This document shows, in pieces, positions 8,090 through 17,625 of a stretch of 64,000 nucleotides of DNA. The translations under genes and the position numbers were made by a program. The notes beneath the pieces were generated by a model. The model saw only the letters and a list, made by a program, of their open reading frames with translations, did no database searches and was not told where the DNA came from. The DNA is taken from positions 48,670-112,669 of the forward strand of contig JAQCLE010000002.1 of the NCBI GenBank assembly GCA_027592755.1, given 5' to 3'. Every line of letters starts with the position of its first letter. Position 1 is the first letter of the stretch. The DNA comes from Bacteroidota bacterium. Lineage in GTDB: Bacteria > Bacteroidota > Bacteroidia > Cytophagales > Cyclobacteriaceae.

Positions 8090-8650
8090 TTAAACAGTCA
8101 TGATCTCTTTTTCCTTTGATTCAAGTAGATCATCAATCTTCTTAATGTATTGACTGGTTAATTCCTGGACTTGATCTTCTGCTCTTTTCACATCATCTTC
8201 TGAGACATTTTCCTTGAGGAGTTTTTTCAATTGGTCCATGGTATGCTTGCGATCATTCCTAACACTGATACGGCCGTTCTCTGCTTCATTTTTGGCATGT
8301 TTAACCAATTGTAACCTTCTTTCTTCAGTTAATGGCGGAATATTAATACGGATCATTTCTCCATCGTTTTGAGGATTAAGACCAAGATCACTATTGATGA
8401 TGGCTCTCTCGATATCCTGCATCAGTGTTTTTTCCCAAGGTTTAATAGCCAATGTTCTGGCATCCGGCGTGTTGACTGTAGCGACCTGATCAATTGGCGT
8501 TGAATTTCCATAATAGCTTACCATGATTCCGTCAAGCATGTTTGGCATGGCCTTACCCGCCCGGATTTTGCTAAATTCGGAAATCGTATGATTAACTGCC
8601 TTGAGCATCATTTCTTTTGCCTCTTCCAAATAAAATTCAATTTCTTCCAT
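8090..8650 (-). CDS. frr: Ribosome recycling factor
   Basis: 186 residues, full family length. Key stretches are ISEFSKIRAGKAMPNMLDGI near the N-terminus and RINIPPLTEERRLQLVKHAK in the middle, which form the domain that splits post-termination ribosomes together with EF-G. It lies 11 nt downstream of pyrH on the same strand, the common pyrH-frr pair. EF-G (fusA) is encoded elsewhere in this window at 38.3 kb. Confidence 0.97.
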   Translation of the reverse strand: MEEIEFYLEEAKEMMLKAVNHTISEFSKIRAGKAMPNMLDGIMVSYYGNSTPIDQVATVNTPDARTLAIKPWEKTLMQDIERAIINSDLGLNPQNDGEMIRINIPPLTEERRLQLVKHAKNEAENGRISVRNDRKHTMDQLKKLLKENVSEDDVKRAEDQVQELTSQYIKKIDDLLESKEKEIMTV

Positions 8651-8661
8651 CTGTTTACTAC

Positions 8662-9366
8662 TTAGGTAATTAGGGTGCCTACATTGTTGCCAGTAACAAT
8701 TTGATGAAGGTTACCCGGTTTGTTCATGTCAAAAACGATAATTGGAAGTTTATTTTCCTGGCAAAGGGTAAATGCGGTCATGTCCATAACATTCAACCCT
8801 TTCTCATATACTTCCTGAAATGTGATCCTTGAAAATCTTTCTGCATCAGGGTTCTTTTCCGGATCGGAGGAATAGACACCATCGACACGCGTTCCCTTCA
8901 ACACCACTTGGGCCTCAATCTCGATGGCTCTCAAGCTAGCTGTAGAATCCGTCGTGAAATATGGATTACCTATGCCTGCACCAAAGATTACAATACGGCC
9001 TTTTTCCAGGTGACGAATGGCTCGCCTTCGTATGAAAGGCTCACAAACTTGTTCCATAGCTATACCAGACATAAGTCTCGTGTATTGGCCAACCTGTTCC
9101 AAAGCACTTTGTAGTGCCATTCCGTTGATTACCGTAGCAAGCATCCCCATATAATCACCCTGGACCCTATCGATACCTGAACTTTCAGCCTGTACGCCTC
9201 TGAAAATATTTCCACCCCCAATGACAATAGCTATTTCGATCCCCAACTCTCGGACTTTCATGATCTCAATGGCATACTGCTCCAACCTCACGGCATCTAT
9301 TCCATAATTTTTAGATCCCATAAGGGCTTCCCCGCTTAGCTTAAGAAGAATTCTTTTGTATTTCAT
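8662..9366 (-). CDS. pyrH: UMP kinase
   Basis: 234 residues from the ATG at 9366, giving the usual start [15 protein letters not shown]. An in-frame ATG at 9387 would add seven residues (MTEDDFP). The amino acid kinase fold shows [19 protein letters not shown] and the C-terminal ATP region around [14 protein letters not shown]. The enzyme phosphorylates UMP to UDP for pyrimidine nucleotide supply. A TATATTTG box lies just upstream of the 9387 ATG, so the transcript would start very near that codon and the longer, leaderless form remains possible. Confidence 0.95.
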   Translation of the reverse strand: MKYKRILLKLSGEALMGSKNYGIDAVRLEQYAIEIMKVRELGIEIAIVIGGGNIFRGVQAESSGIDRVQGDYMGMLATVINGMALQSALEQVGQYTRLMSGIAMEQVCEPFIRRRAIRHLEKGRIVIFGAGIGNPYFTTDSTASLRAIEIEAQVVLKGTRVDGVYSSDPEKNPDAERFSRITFQEVYEKGLNVMDMTAFTLCQENKLPIIVFDMNKPGNLHQIVTGNNVGTLIT

Positions 9367-9392
9367 AGGGAAGTCGTCTTCGGTCATTCTGA

Positions 9393-9400
9393 CAAATATA
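9393..9400 (-). promoter_or_regulatory. Candidate -7 box for pyrH-frr
   Basis: Read on the minus strand this is TATATTTG, a perfect TAnnTTTG. It ends 5 nt before an in-frame ATG at 9387 and 26 nt before the preferred pyrH start. No clear -33 TTG was found. Confidence 0.4.
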
Positions 9401-9590
9401 GGGATGAATTGTTATTGTGTGAATTTCATATAGCCAGATTAAAGGTAAAGAGACAAGATTAGTTGCAACTACATAGGCCCAATGCTTTTCAGAAGAATAG
9501 AGATGATTTAAATCTTGCTTAATAGTTGGTCGGTACTTAGTTCAAATCTTAAAAGATTTTATACACTCACATGGCCAGTTACTCGGGAGA

Positions 9591-10106
9591 TTATTTCATG
9601 GATAATGAAAACTGCATGAAGGGATACCAGGCTTCATTGTCAGGAGAATATTCTCCTTTCTCAGTCCAGATACCATCTTTAATATTGGAAGTGTACCTGA
9701 TTGTTGATCCATTTCCTGTTTCAAACCACCATTTCAACTTCCCATCTCCAATAATTTCCAAACTAGCTTCTGTTTTCATTCCGTTCGCAAGAAAAGCATT
9801 CATTTTATACTCATTAGTCTGAAGTTGGTAAGAGATAATCCCAAGGGCATCGTGAATGACTTTTCCGTCCGTATTTTTTCCTGTTCCTCTGGCAACCAAA
9901 ACAGAACCATTCAAATCGTAGTAGATCTCTTCATTTTGGTTGAATTCCGACTTCACACCTCCCTGATTGATGATCCAACCAGTGCCTTTCCAGCTGCCCA
10001 CCATAAAAGATAGGTCTTGCATTTGCTGATTGAAATTTTCGTTCTCGTTCTGGGCATGTCCGTAGTATGCCTGAAAAATTATTGTGATAATAATGACTGT
10101 TCTCAT
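9591..10106 (-). CDS. Exported lipocalin-like protein of unknown function
   Basis: 171 residues with an N-terminal signal sequence ending near Y-G-H-A-Q (residues 14-19). The mature part starts with a helical stretch and then FMVGSWKGTGWI, a G-x-W pattern as at the start of lipocalin-like and DUF1579-like beta barrels. Alternating beta strands follow (KMNAFLANG, LKWWFETGNG). It is likely a small periplasmic barrel that binds a hydrophobic ligand, but no ligand can be named. It lies 54 nt downstream of a winged-helix regulator on the same strand, behind a short inverted repeat. Confidence 0.6.
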   Translation of the reverse strand: MRTVIIITIIFQAYYGHAQNENENFNQQMQDLSFMVGSWKGTGWIINQGGVKSEFNQNEEIYYDLNGSVLVARGTGKNTDGKVIHDALGIISYQLQTNEYKMNAFLANGMKTEASLEIIGDGKLKWWFETGNGSTIRYTSNIKDGIWTEKGEYSPDNEAWYPFMQFSLSMK

Positions 10107-10108
10107 AA

Positions 10109-10125
10109 TTAAGTTGTTAACTTAA
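10109..10125. promoter_or_regulatory. Inverted repeat before the lipocalin-like gene
   Basis: Perfect 7-bp arms TTAAGTT and AACTTAA flank GTT, three bases upstream of the ATG of the minus-strand gene. It may be a site for the adjacent winged-helix regulator or a small mRNA hairpin. Nearby, 10134-10145 reads AGTTTATATAAT on the minus strand, nearly identical to 11059-11070. Confidence 0.3.
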
Positions 10126-10160
10126 ACCACTCTATTATATAAACTATAAATTCAAAAAAA

Positions 10161-10448
10161 TTATTGGATGTATTGTTTCAGTGCATCTACATACATCTCA
10201 AATGCTTTTATTCCCTGCTTGGTAATACTGCATGTTGTCACTGGTTTCTTGCCCCTGAAAGATTTGCTCACACTGATATAACCTGCCGATGAAAGTTTGT
10301 CCAGTTGGACACTTAAGTTACCCGCGGTTGCCCCGGTTTTCTCTTTAATGAAAACAAACTCCGCCGAATCAACACCTATCAATAGAGACATTACTGCCAG
10401 GCGATGCTGAGAGTGTAGTAAAGGATCAAGCCTCTTAAAATCACTCAT
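10161..10448 (-). CDS. Winged-helix transcriptional regulator
   Basis: 95 residues, about the size of single-domain winged-helix proteins related to ArsR/MarR (PF13601-like). HSQHRLAVMSLL begins the DNA-binding domain, GATAGNLSVQLDKLSSAGYI supplies the recognition helix, and SKSFRGKKPVTTCSITKQG forms the wing. No metal-binding Cys cluster of the ArsR sensor type is visible. The start overlaps the upstream membrane-protein gene by 8 nt, so the two are coupled. In Bacteroidota such regulators often sit beside a membrane protein that may modulate them; this is inference. Confidence 0.8.
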   Translation of the reverse strand: MSDFKRLDPLLHSQHRLAVMSLLIGVDSAEFVFIKEKTGATAGNLSVQLDKLSSAGYISVSKSFRGKKPVTTCSITKQGIKAFEMYVDALKQYIQ

Positions 10449-11016
10449 TTTCTATCCTCTTAAGTAAATATCCTGGGATCAAATACCCAATGAACAGACC
10501 GATACCGGCTATCAGGTACTGATCTTGCACCGAAACACTGAAAGCTACAACCGCAACAGCCCAAAGCCAGATGCCACCAAAAATTAAGGGCTTGAATCGC
10601 AGCATAGTGCCACTTATATAAGTTCCGAGACCTGATAGAAGCAATATCACCGCATTGTGGTTGAAACTGAGTTTTGACATAAATGCGAGGACCGTTATGA
10701 TGAGGACGAAAATTCCAGTCCACAAATGACCATAAATCCTATCGTAGTGACTAACAACCCGGGCATTTCTATCTTGCCTAATGCCATAGATTATTGTTGC
10801 TATCAAGGCCGGAATTGTTAAAAACCAAACGACAAACGGGTAAGGATAAAGGTCCAGTTTGTCTATGAGGTAATGTCCCAAATTTGCAAGCATAATCACC
10901 CATCCCCATAACAGAAAATAGAAGCTGCCACCTTTAGCAACGTTTTGTTTTGCCTGGACAATCATTTCTGAAATCAACGCCAGGTGTTCTTCTTTTGTTA
11001 GCTCTACATTTTTCAT
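10441..11016 (-). CDS. Membrane protein of unknown function, cotranscribed with a winged-helix regulator
   Basis: 191 residues. An N-terminal soluble helix (ELTKEEHLALISEMIVQAK) is followed by about five to six membrane segments, including YFLLWGWVIMLANLGHYL, FVVWFLTIPALIATIIYGI and IFVLIITVLAF, ending near PGYLLKRIENE. The arrangement resembles small membrane proteins paired with single-domain winged-helix regulators in Bacteroidota. It is the first gene of the minus-strand operon. No enzymatic motif is visible. Confidence 0.6.
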   Translation of the reverse strand: MKNVELTKEEHLALISEMIVQAKQNVAKGGSFYFLLWGWVIMLANLGHYLIDKLDLYPYPFVVWFLTIPALIATIIYGIRQDRNARVVSHYDRIYGHLWTGIFVLIITVLAFMSKLSFNHNAVILLLSGLGTYISGTMLRFKPLIFGGIWLWAVAVVAFSVSVQDQYLIAGIGLFIGYLIPGYLLKRIENE

Positions 11017-11035
11017 AATTTTTATTATTTCATGC

Positions 11036-11074
11036 TATAATTGATGCAATTATAAAGTAGTTTATAAAATAAAC
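11036..11074. promoter_or_regulatory. Two inverted repeats upstream of the membrane protein/regulator operon
   Basis: TATAATTG and CAATTATA around ATG (11036-11054), and GTTTAT and ATAAAC around AAA (11060-11074), lie 20-58 nt before the minus-strand start at 11016. Both are perfect. They are plausible operators for the regulator encoded in the same operon. Confidence 0.35.
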
Positions 11075-11145
11075 CAAATATTGAATGCAACTATTCCTTA
11101 TGGATTTTTGTATTGAAGGAAATCATAGTTTAAATAACTTGAAAA

Positions 11146-11520
11146 ATGGATAGAAAAGAATTCATAAAGAATGTTTCAAATGCAATGTTTATTGGTATAC
11201 CTGTCTACTCAGTTTTGAGTTGTTCCGGTTCAGATGATGATGACGATGATATGGCTCCTGATGTAGTATCGACAGATTGTATAGCTAATGGTACATCCAG
11301 TAATATTGGTTCAAATCACGGGCACGCCTTAATTGTCTCCAAAGCCGATGTTGAAGCTGGGATTGATAAAGAATACAGTATTCAGGGAACTTCATCTCAT
11401 AACCATGCGGTTATGGTATTGGCAACTCATTTTACAACTTTGAAAAGCAATAAGGCTGTAACAATAGATTCAACATCCGGTGGTGGACATGCACATTCTG
11501 TTACGATTTCATGCGCTTGA
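11146..11520 (+). CDS. Histidine-rich lipoprotein of unknown function
   Basis: 124 residues. A basic start (MDRKEF), a hydrophobic stretch and a lipobox-like V-L-S-C at 23-26 predict a lipoprotein. Six Asp follow at 30-35. The body holds three similar units with an H-x-H pair before a beta strand: HGHALIV (58-64), HNHAVMV (85-91) and HAHSVTI (115-121). Cys45 and Cys123 could form a disulfide. Three spaced H-x-H pairs on beta strands suggest metal binding (Cu, Zn or Ni), but this is inference and no family was recognised. It converges with a truncated haemoglobin gene. Confidence 0.7.
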   Translation: MDRKEFIKNVSNAMFIGIPVYSVLSCSGSDDDDDDMAPDVVSTDCIANGTSSNIGSNHGHALIVSKADVEAGIDKEYSIQGTSSHNHAVMVLATHFTTLKSNKAVTIDSTSGGGHAHSVTISCA

Positions 11521-11551
11521 GTAAGAAATACCTGTGCATTGCCAATATTTA

Positions 11552-11941
11552 TTATAGGAGACTGTTATTGTCAGTTTGCTTTATTTTATACTTGATTAGT
11601 TCTCCTATCAATTTTGCTCTCTGAAGTGCTTCGGTAGCTTTTGTCCCTAAAAAATTTGCTTTAAGGGTGCTCTCCCAATGAATAAGCCATCTTTGAAAAT
11701 GCTCAGGTTTAAGTGATACCTTCTTATTTAATTCAATGTGTATTAACATTGGGTTGCCTTTATATTTCATTTGACCCAATAAAGTAGTTTCCCAAAAATC
11801 ACACATAACAGGTATATGCTTTTCGAAATCTAATTGTATCCGTTCAGTAAAAACATAACCTATTTCCGGATCGTCAATCACCTTGCTATAAAACTCATTG
11901 ACAAGCAATTCAATGTCTTCTCTACTTCGTAGGTCATTCAT
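11552..11941 (-). CDS. Group III truncated haemoglobin
   Basis: 129 residues, the size of 2-on-2 globins. The N-terminal pattern R-x-D-I-E-x-L-V-x-x-F-Y-x-K-V-x-x-D-x-x-I-G-x-V-F (residues 6-31) is typical of group III, and Tyr18 would be the distal B10 residue. HIPVMCDFWETTLLG (42-56) and GNPMLIH (62-68) match the middle of the family. EHFQRWLIHWE (80-90) contains the likely proximal haem-ligand His81. The protein binds haem and probably O2 or NO in the cytoplasm. The physiological role in Bacteroidota is not established. Confidence 0.9.
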   Translation of the reverse strand: MNDLRSREDIELLVNEFYSKVIDDPEIGYVFTERIQLDFEKHIPVMCDFWETTLLGQMKYKGNPMLIHIELNKKVSLKPEHFQRWLIHWESTLKANFLGTKATEALQRAKLIGELIKYKIKQTDNNSLL

Positions 11942-12055
11942 AAGTGGTATTTAGAATATAAGATCTGTTAATCATCACTAAAAATTGCCATATTACATTT
12001 TTTGAATGAACAATCGAGGTTGAATTTAATTTATTGATAGCTTAAGATTCAAACC

Positions 12056-13483
12056 ATGGATCCGATTTTTATCATATTAATTGGAATAGCAGTTGTTCTG
12101 TTTTGCATTATTGTTTTAAAGCTACACGCTGTCATTTCACTTCTATTGGCCGGGTTAATCACAGGTTTAATTACCTCGCCAGAACTGATCTATAATTTCG
12201 CTATTCATCAGGGTTTGGCTGAGAGTCAGGCGCAATCAATGTCCAATCAGTTAATCGGAAAGCGGCTGGCCTTAGCTTTCGGAAATACCACTGGTAAAAT
12301 TGGGATTTTAATAGCAATGGCATCTATTATTGGTGCCTGCCTGATGAGGAGTGGAGGAGCAGAACGAATTATTAGGAGCCTTCTAAAGTTATTCGGAGAG
12401 AAAAATGCATCCCTGGCGTTTCTTACCGGGAGCTTTACACTTGCCATACCGGTATTTTTCGATACTGTTTTTTATTTAATGGTTCCACTGATAAAGTCGA
12501 TTAGCGTACGCAATCCTAAAAAATTCAGTCTTTATATAATGGCAGTTGCTGGTGCAGCTGTTATGGCACATTCATTAGTTCCACCCACACCCGGACCATT
12601 ATTCGTAGCTGAAGAAATGGGAATCGACCTTGGGGTAATGATTTTGGCGGGGTTGGTGATTGGGAGCATAACAGTGGCTTGTGGCTATTTATATGCACTT
12701 TGGGCAAGTCCCAGGTGGGATTTACCAATGCGAGACACTCCGGATATCAGTGTGGAGGAATTAAAAGAATTTTCAGAAAAGAAAATTGAGGAACTGCCTG
12801 GTTTAGGATTTTCAGTCCTTCCGATCTTGTTACCCTTGTCCCTGATTACTGGTAATACGTTTCTGAATATGGTTATTGACAAAGGAAATGCCAGTATTCT
12901 GGAGGATAAGCTGTTAACAGTGTTCTCCGTTTTAGGTGATGCGAATATCGCCCTGGCGATATCGGCCGTAATCGGAATAATCTTGCTTTGGACCAGGTTG
13001 AAAAATGTTAAAAAGCTTCAGAAATTCATCTCCGAAGCCTTGATGAGTGGTGGTATGATTATACTAATTACAGCTTCTGGTGGAGCATTTGGACAGATGC
13101 TTCAACAGACTGGTATTGGAATTAGAGTTGAACAGATTGCTCTTAATTATCAAATGGCTATTCTTCCGCTGGCCTTTCTGGTTACAGCTGTTGTAAGAAC
13201 GGCCCAAGGATCGGCTACCGTGGCGATGATTACTTCTATCGGAGTTATGAGTGGGTTAAGCTCAAATGGCCTGGCGTTTCATCCTGTTTATCTTGCCATG
13301 GTGATCGGATGTGGTTCAAAAGTATTTGCCTGGATGAACGACAGTGGTTTTTGGATAGTTACGAAGATGTGTGGCATGGAGGAGAAGGAGACCATCAGGT
13401 ACTTTTCATACCTTGAAACAGTTATGGCTTTTACAGGCCTTATTGCCGTGATGATCTTATCCAGGATTTTTCCTTTTGTTTAA
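12056..13483 (+). CDS. GntP-family sugar-acid permease
   Basis: 475 residues with about 12-14 membrane segments throughout, starting at FIILIGIAVVLFCIIVLKLHA. The family shows in GKIGILIAMASIIGACLM, AIPVFFDTVFYLMVPL and AHSLVPPTPGPLF, the last being the highly conserved H-x-x-x-P-P-x-P-G-P block of gluconate permeases. It imports gluconate or related hexonate/hexarate acids with protons across the inner membrane. A galactarate/altronate dehydratase gene begins 12 nt downstream, so the cargo is probably a hexarate or hexonate acid such as galactarate. Confidence 0.9.
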   Translation: MDPIFIILIGIAVVLFCIIVLKLHAVISLLLAGLITGLITSPELIYNFAIHQGLAESQAQSMSNQLIGKRLALAFGNTTGKIGILIAMASIIGACLMRSGGAERIIRSLLKLFGEKNASLAFLTGSFTLAIPVFFDTVFYLMVPLIKSISVRNPKKFSLYIMAVAGAAVMAHSLVPPTPGPLFVAEEMGIDLGVMILAGLVIGSITVACGYLYALWASPRWDLPMRDTPDISVEELKEFSEKKIEELPGLGFSVLPILLPLSLITGNTFLNMVIDKGNASILEDKLLTVFSVLGDANIALAISAVIGIILLWTRLKNVKKLQKFISEALMSGGMIILITASGGAFGQMLQQTGIGIRVEQIALNYQMAILPLAFLVTAVVRTAQGSATVAMITSIGVMSGLSSNGLAFHPVYLAMVIGCGSKVFAWMNDSGFWIVTKMCGMEEKETIRYFSYLETVMAFTGLIAVMILSRIFPFV

Positions 13484-13495
13484 AGATTAGCTTCT

Positions 13496-15019
13496 GTGTC
13501 AACAAACCCTACTATAATAAGGACGAAGGCAAGTGATAACGTTGGAATAGTCACAAGCGAATTGGGTTTATCAACAGGAACCGTGATAGTTGACGGTGCG
13601 GTTTTGTTGCAAGATATACCCATGGGGCATAAGGTGGCCCTGTCAGAAATTAAAGAGAATGCGGCGGTTATTAGGTATGGAGAAACAATTGGATATGCCA
13701 CATCTTCAATAAGGGCAGGGGAGTGGGTTCAAGAATCTAAAATTTCATTGCCTTTACCTCCCGATATTGATTCGATTGCTCTGCCTGATGGGAAAAGACA
13801 GAAACCTCAACCCCTGGAGGGATATGATTTTCAGGGATATCGAAATCCTGATGGCAGTGTTGGGACGAAGAATGTATTGGGTATCACCACCAGTGTTCAA
13901 TGTGTGGCAGGTTTGACACAATATGCTGCAAAAAGAATCAAACGAGATTTACTTCCAAAGTATCGAAATGTAGATGATGTTGTAGCACTCAATCATACCT
14001 ATGGTTGTGGTGTAGCCATCAATGCACCCACTGCAATTATCCCAATTAGAACTATTCAGAACATCACTTTGAACCCAAATTTCGGTGGAGAATTAATGGT
14101 AATTGGACTGGGTTGCGAAAAACTCAGGCCTGATTGGTTAACACCAGATAATGATACTTCAAACATTCTATACATGCAGGATGAAGCCTTTCATGGTTTT
14201 TCGGAAATGATTGATGGTGTTTTGCTAATGGCGGAATTACACTTGAAGAAGCTAAACCAAAGGAAGCGGGAGACTTGCGCTGCTTCGGAATTGGTAGTTG
14301 GTATGCAATGTGGGGGCAGTGATTCTTTCGTTGGTTTAACTGCCAATCCCGCGGCTGGTTTTGCAGCCGATCTCATCGTTCGGGCAGGAGGAAGTGTTAT
14401 GTTTTCCGAAGTAACAGAAGTAAGAGACGCCGTTCATCTATTAGTTCCCAGGACCATCAATGCTGAGGTTGGAAGGGCGTTATTGGATCAAATGAAATGG
14501 TACGATGATTACCTGCGGCAGGGACAAGCCGATAGAAGTGCCAACCCTTCACCGGGCAATAAGAGAGGGGGGCTAAGCAACGTAGTTGAAAAAGCCCTGG
14601 GTTCGATAGTCAAATCAGGAACCAGTCCCATTGTTGATGTACTCGGCCCAGGTGAAAAAATTCGTCGAAAGGGGTTGACATTTTTAGCAACACCAGCCAG
14701 CGATTTTGTTTGCGGTACGCTACAGTTGTCCGCTGGCATGAATCTCCATGTATTTATGACTGGAAGAGGAACGCCATATGGGTTGCCGATGGTGCCCGTT
14801 ATTAAAGTAGGTTCAAACTCGAAGCTAAGCAATCGGTGGTTTGACTTAATCGATCTCGATGCTGGTCCGATAGCCACGGGAGAAAAGACTACTGAGGAAG
14901 TAGGTTGGGAGTTATTTCATTTGATCCTTGACGTCGCAAGCGGCAAGAAGCAAGTTGCCTGTGATAAGCTGGGATTGCATAATGATCTGGTCCTGTTTAA
15001 TCCCGGACCATTGACGTAA
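13496..15019 (+). CDS. Galactarate/altronate dehydratase (UxaA/GarD family)
   Basis: 507 residues starting at a GTG; no better start lies between it and the permease stop. The N-terminal SAF domain (about 1-95, [16 protein letters not shown] ... [13 protein letters not shown]) precedes the catalytic UxaA-type domain. Conserved blocks are [44 protein letters not shown] and [19 protein letters not shown], with Cys and His residues for the catalytic metal. Both domains in one chain and the A-I-N-A-P stretch favour galactarate dehydratase (GarD) over altronate dehydratase. The reaction is removal of water from a hexarate or hexonate to a 2-keto-3-deoxy acid. Paired with the GntP permease. Confidence 0.82.
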   Translation: MSTNPTIIRTKASDNVGIVTSELGLSTGTVIVDGAVLLQDIPMGHKVALSEIKENAAVIRYGETIGYATSSIRAGEWVQESKISLPLPPDIDSIALPDGKRQKPQPLEGYDFQGYRNPDGSVGTKNVLGITTSVQCVAGLTQYAAKRIKRDLLPKYRNVDDVVALNHTYGCGVAINAPTAIIPIRTIQNITLNPNFGGELMVIGLGCEKLRPDWLTPDNDTSNILYMQDEAFHGFSEMIDGVLLMAELHLKKLNQRKRETCAASELVVGMQCGGSDSFVGLTANPAAGFAADLIVRAGGSVMFSEVTEVRDAVHLLVPRTINAEVGRALLDQMKWYDDYLRQGQADRSANPSPGNKRGGLSNVVEKALGSIVKSGTSPIVDVLGPGEKIRRKGLTFLATPASDFVCGTLQLSAGMNLHVFMTGRGTPYGLPMVPVIKVGSNSKLSNRWFDLIDLDAGPIATGEKTTEEVGWELFHLILDVASGKKQVACDKLGLHNDLVLFNPGPLT

Positions 15020-15027
15020 TGATTGTA

Positions 15028-16092
15028 CTAATCAAAATCAATCAACTTTGCGACAAAGACAAAATTATCGTGATACCTCCCGACGTATTGACCAGGATAA
15101 AGATTCTCTAATCTCTTCTTCATTCGTTCATTGGAAATACCTCTTTGAAAAGGTCGGAACAATATTCTTAGGATGCTTTTTCGGCTATAAATACGAAAGA
15201 AAAATTCGTTTACCTGGCCAAGCAAAATCCTGGCGGTGAGATGTATTATATTTTTCTTTTTTGAATCATCCATTTCTATTCCCACCAGTTTGAATGAATT
15301 TTTTTCAAGCATCTTTTTCATCGTAGCATGAGAAAAATAGTGAAGGTGTTGAGATGGGTTAATATAATTCCAGTGCTTTCTAAATAATTTATAAGTAATG
15401 GAATCAATAGACATGGTTAGGGCAAATACAAGCGTTTTTTCATGGATGATCTTTTTTAAACTTTTCAAAATTGCAGTGGGGCTTTCTACATGTTCTATAA
15501 CATCCCACATCACAACGATGTCGTACTTTTCATTCCCGGAAAAATCGTCAACATTCATACACCTTAAGGTATCACCTTCAAGGCCGTAAAGTTCCTTTCC
15601 TTGTTCAATTCGATCAGGACTAAGATCTATTCCTACAGCATCAAATCCATTATTGAGGGCATCATTAACGAATTGTCCATTTCCACAACCAATGTCAATG
15701 AGCTTTAATTGTCTTGAATCTTTAGGGCAATATTTGCTTATAATATCAAACCTCCATTGGTACAACCTTGGGTCATTTGAAGTTTTCCTTTTTAGCCCTT
15801 GTAATTCATCAGGGAGTTTAGGATTAAATAAGTATCTGAAGTCTTTCCAATTACCCCCAATGATTTTTTGAGAAGAGTAGACCATTTTAAGTTCTTCTGT
15901 TGAAAACCGCGGGTTTGTGAACATCAAATCACAATTTGAGCACTGAACAATGTGGTGCTCACCTGTCATTTTTTCTTTTTGAGGAATGTTTCGCACATAG
16001 CGATAGTACCTAAGATTATTTTCACCTATATCAATGGTATATTTCATTTTATGAACCTCACCACCACATAAATCACATTTTACATGTACCAT
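15028..16092 (-). CDS. SAM-dependent methyltransferase with N-terminal zinc ribbon
   Basis: 354 residues. An N-terminal Cys4 module (C6-x2-C9 and C-S-N-C near residues 50-54) is followed by a class I methyltransferase domain: motif I LIDIGCGNGQFVNDAL, the acidic strand end AVGIDLSPDRI, and DIVVMWDVIEHVESP. A C-terminal region from about 260 is basic with no recognised domain. Such zinc ribbon plus methyltransferase proteins often modify sugars or glycolipids in polysaccharide synthesis, but no glycan synthesis genes are adjacent. The substrate is unknown. It converges with the dehydratase gene, 8 nt apart. Confidence 0.85.
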   Translation of the reverse strand: MVHVKCDLCGGEVHKMKYTIDIGENNLRYYRYVRNIPQKEKMTGEHHIVQCSNCDLMFTNPRFSTEELKMVYSSQKIIGGNWKDFRYLFNPKLPDELQGLKRKTSNDPRLYQWRFDIISKYCPKDSRQLKLIDIGCGNGQFVNDALNNGFDAVGIDLSPDRIEQGKELYGLEGDTLRCMNVDDFSGNEKYDIVVMWDVIEHVESPTAILKSLKKIIHEKTLVFALTMSIDSITYKLFRKHWNYINPSQHLHYFSHATMKKMLEKNSFKLVGIEMDDSKKKNIIHLTARILLGQVNEFFFRIYSRKSILRILFRPFQRGISNERMKKRLENLYPGQYVGRYHDNFVFVAKLIDFD

Positions 16093-16236
16093 TAATGAAC
16101 TTTTGTAATAGTTAAAGAAGAATTATAGGTCATTGTATTTGGTCAAATTATAAAAAGATGCTCACCTTCTAAAAATCTTTAATTGTTCTCTTTCTAAGAA
16201 GGAATAAAAGTAAATTGCTTATCTAAACTATAAGTC

Positions 16237-17529
16237 ATGAAAAGGAAGGATATTTCAAGAAGGCAATTTGTCAAAGGGCTGGCGGGTACTACTGCCGGAA
16301 TTGCCACATTCGGTGCCAGTTCCAGCCTGCTTGCCAAAAATTATTCGAACATTATTGGTGCCAACGAAAGGGTCAGAATTGGAGTGATTGGATGTGGAGG
16401 GATGGCGAATGCACATATGGAGGCTCTTTTAAAAATGAAGGAAGCAGATAATATAGAAATTGGTGCGGTCTGCGATGTTTATTCTACTCGCATGAACAAG
16501 GCATCAGACTTAACAAAAGCAAAAACAATTACTGATTATCGGAAAATACTCGATTCAAAAGAGTTTGACTCGGTGCTCATAGCATCGCCTGAACACTGGC
16601 ATTACCAGATGACCCTCGATGCCATCGAGGCTGGAAAGCACATTTATTGTGAAAAGCCAATGACACATACCATTGAGCAGGCCAAAATAATCATTGAGAA
16701 AGTAGCCAAATCTAACATTAAGATGCAAGTTGGGGTGCAGGGCATGTCAGATGATTCATATGAAACAGCCAATAAAATGATCGGTGAAGGTGCCCTTGGA
16801 AAAGTGGTCATGGCTCACATTGATTATTCAAGAAATTATGTCAGCGATTTCTGGACGAATACCATTGACCCCGATGCAAAACCTGGTATTAACCTCGATT
16901 GGGAAGCATGGCTTGGCCCTGCACCCAAACGACCATGGGATCCAAGAAGGTTTTTCGAATGGCGCCGATATTGGGATTACTCCGGTGGAATAGCAACCGA
17001 TTTATTCATTCACCGGGTAACAAGAATCATTAAATCCCTGGGATTAACGTTCCCTGACTATGTTGTAGCAAGTGGTGGTACCTGGAATTTTGTTGATAGC
17101 ATAGCTGAAATTCCCGACACGTTTAACATGATGTTGGATTACCCCGAAAAAACAACTGTCCTTGTGGCTTCATCTTTAGCCAATGATATGCCCATAAGAC
17201 ATGTGATCAGGGGCCACAAGGCAACCCTTGAATTTACCAGAACTGGGTTTACGATTACGCCTCAGGAAGCAACAAATGAGGCCATCATTAGTGGAACAGG
17301 CGAAAAAGTGACTGGTACTGGAGTATATACTCATAAAAAGACGGGGGCCGAAGATGTCTCACTTCATCATCGAAACTTGCTGGGAGCCATCCGTGAAAAT
17401 GAGCCACTGAAATGTGATGCAATGCTTGGCATGTATGGAGTTGTGGCTTGTACAATGGGCGTTCAGTCATTTCGTAATCGGAAGTACCTTAAGTGGGATG
17501 CCAGGAATCGGAAGGTTGTAGAAAGCTAA
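16237..17529 (+). CDS. Tat-exported Gfo/Idh/MocA-family oxidoreductase
   Basis: 430 residues. A twin-arginine signal (S-R-R-Q-F-V-K at residues 7-13 followed by [20 protein letters not shown]) predicts export in folded form. The Rossmann motif GVIGCGGMA lies at 49-57. [24 protein letters not shown] contains the family's conserved E-K-P catalytic region. The C-terminal domain has [30 protein letters not shown], typical of the large Bacteroidota/Planctomycetes secreted subgroup. It probably oxidises or epimerises a sugar in the periplasm with a bound nicotinamide cofactor; the substrate is unknown. It is followed by an exported beta-propeller gene on the same strand. Confidence 0.88.
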   Translation: MKRKDISRRQFVKGLAGTTAGIATFGASSSLLAKNYSNIIGANERVRIGVIGCGGMANAHMEALLKMKEADNIEIGAVCDVYSTRMNKASDLTKAKTITDYRKILDSKEFDSVLIASPEHWHYQMTLDAIEAGKHIYCEKPMTHTIEQAKIIIEKVAKSNIKMQVGVQGMSDDSYETANKMIGEGALGKVVMAHIDYSRNYVSDFWTNTIDPDAKPGINLDWEAWLGPAPKRPWDPRRFFEWRRYWDYSGGIATDLFIHRVTRIIKSLGLTFPDYVVASGGTWNFVDSIAEIPDTFNMMLDYPEKTTVLVASSLANDMPIRHVIRGHKATLEFTRTGFTITPQEATNEAIISGTGEKVTGTGVYTHKKTGAEDVSLHHRNLLGAIRENEPLKCDAMLGMYGVVACTMGVQSFRNRKYLKWDARNRKVVES

Positions 17530-17625
17530 GATCCTTTTATTTTCTGCTGATGGATTAGTCTTTCCTTTATAATCTTGACATTAAATGATAATCGTCAATT
17601 GCTAATCCGAATAAATTTTAATTAA

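Noticed and set aside
11233..11252. Repeat of GATGAT-type triplets
   Set aside because: A short run encoding the Asp stretch of the lipoprotein; too short to be a separate repeat element.
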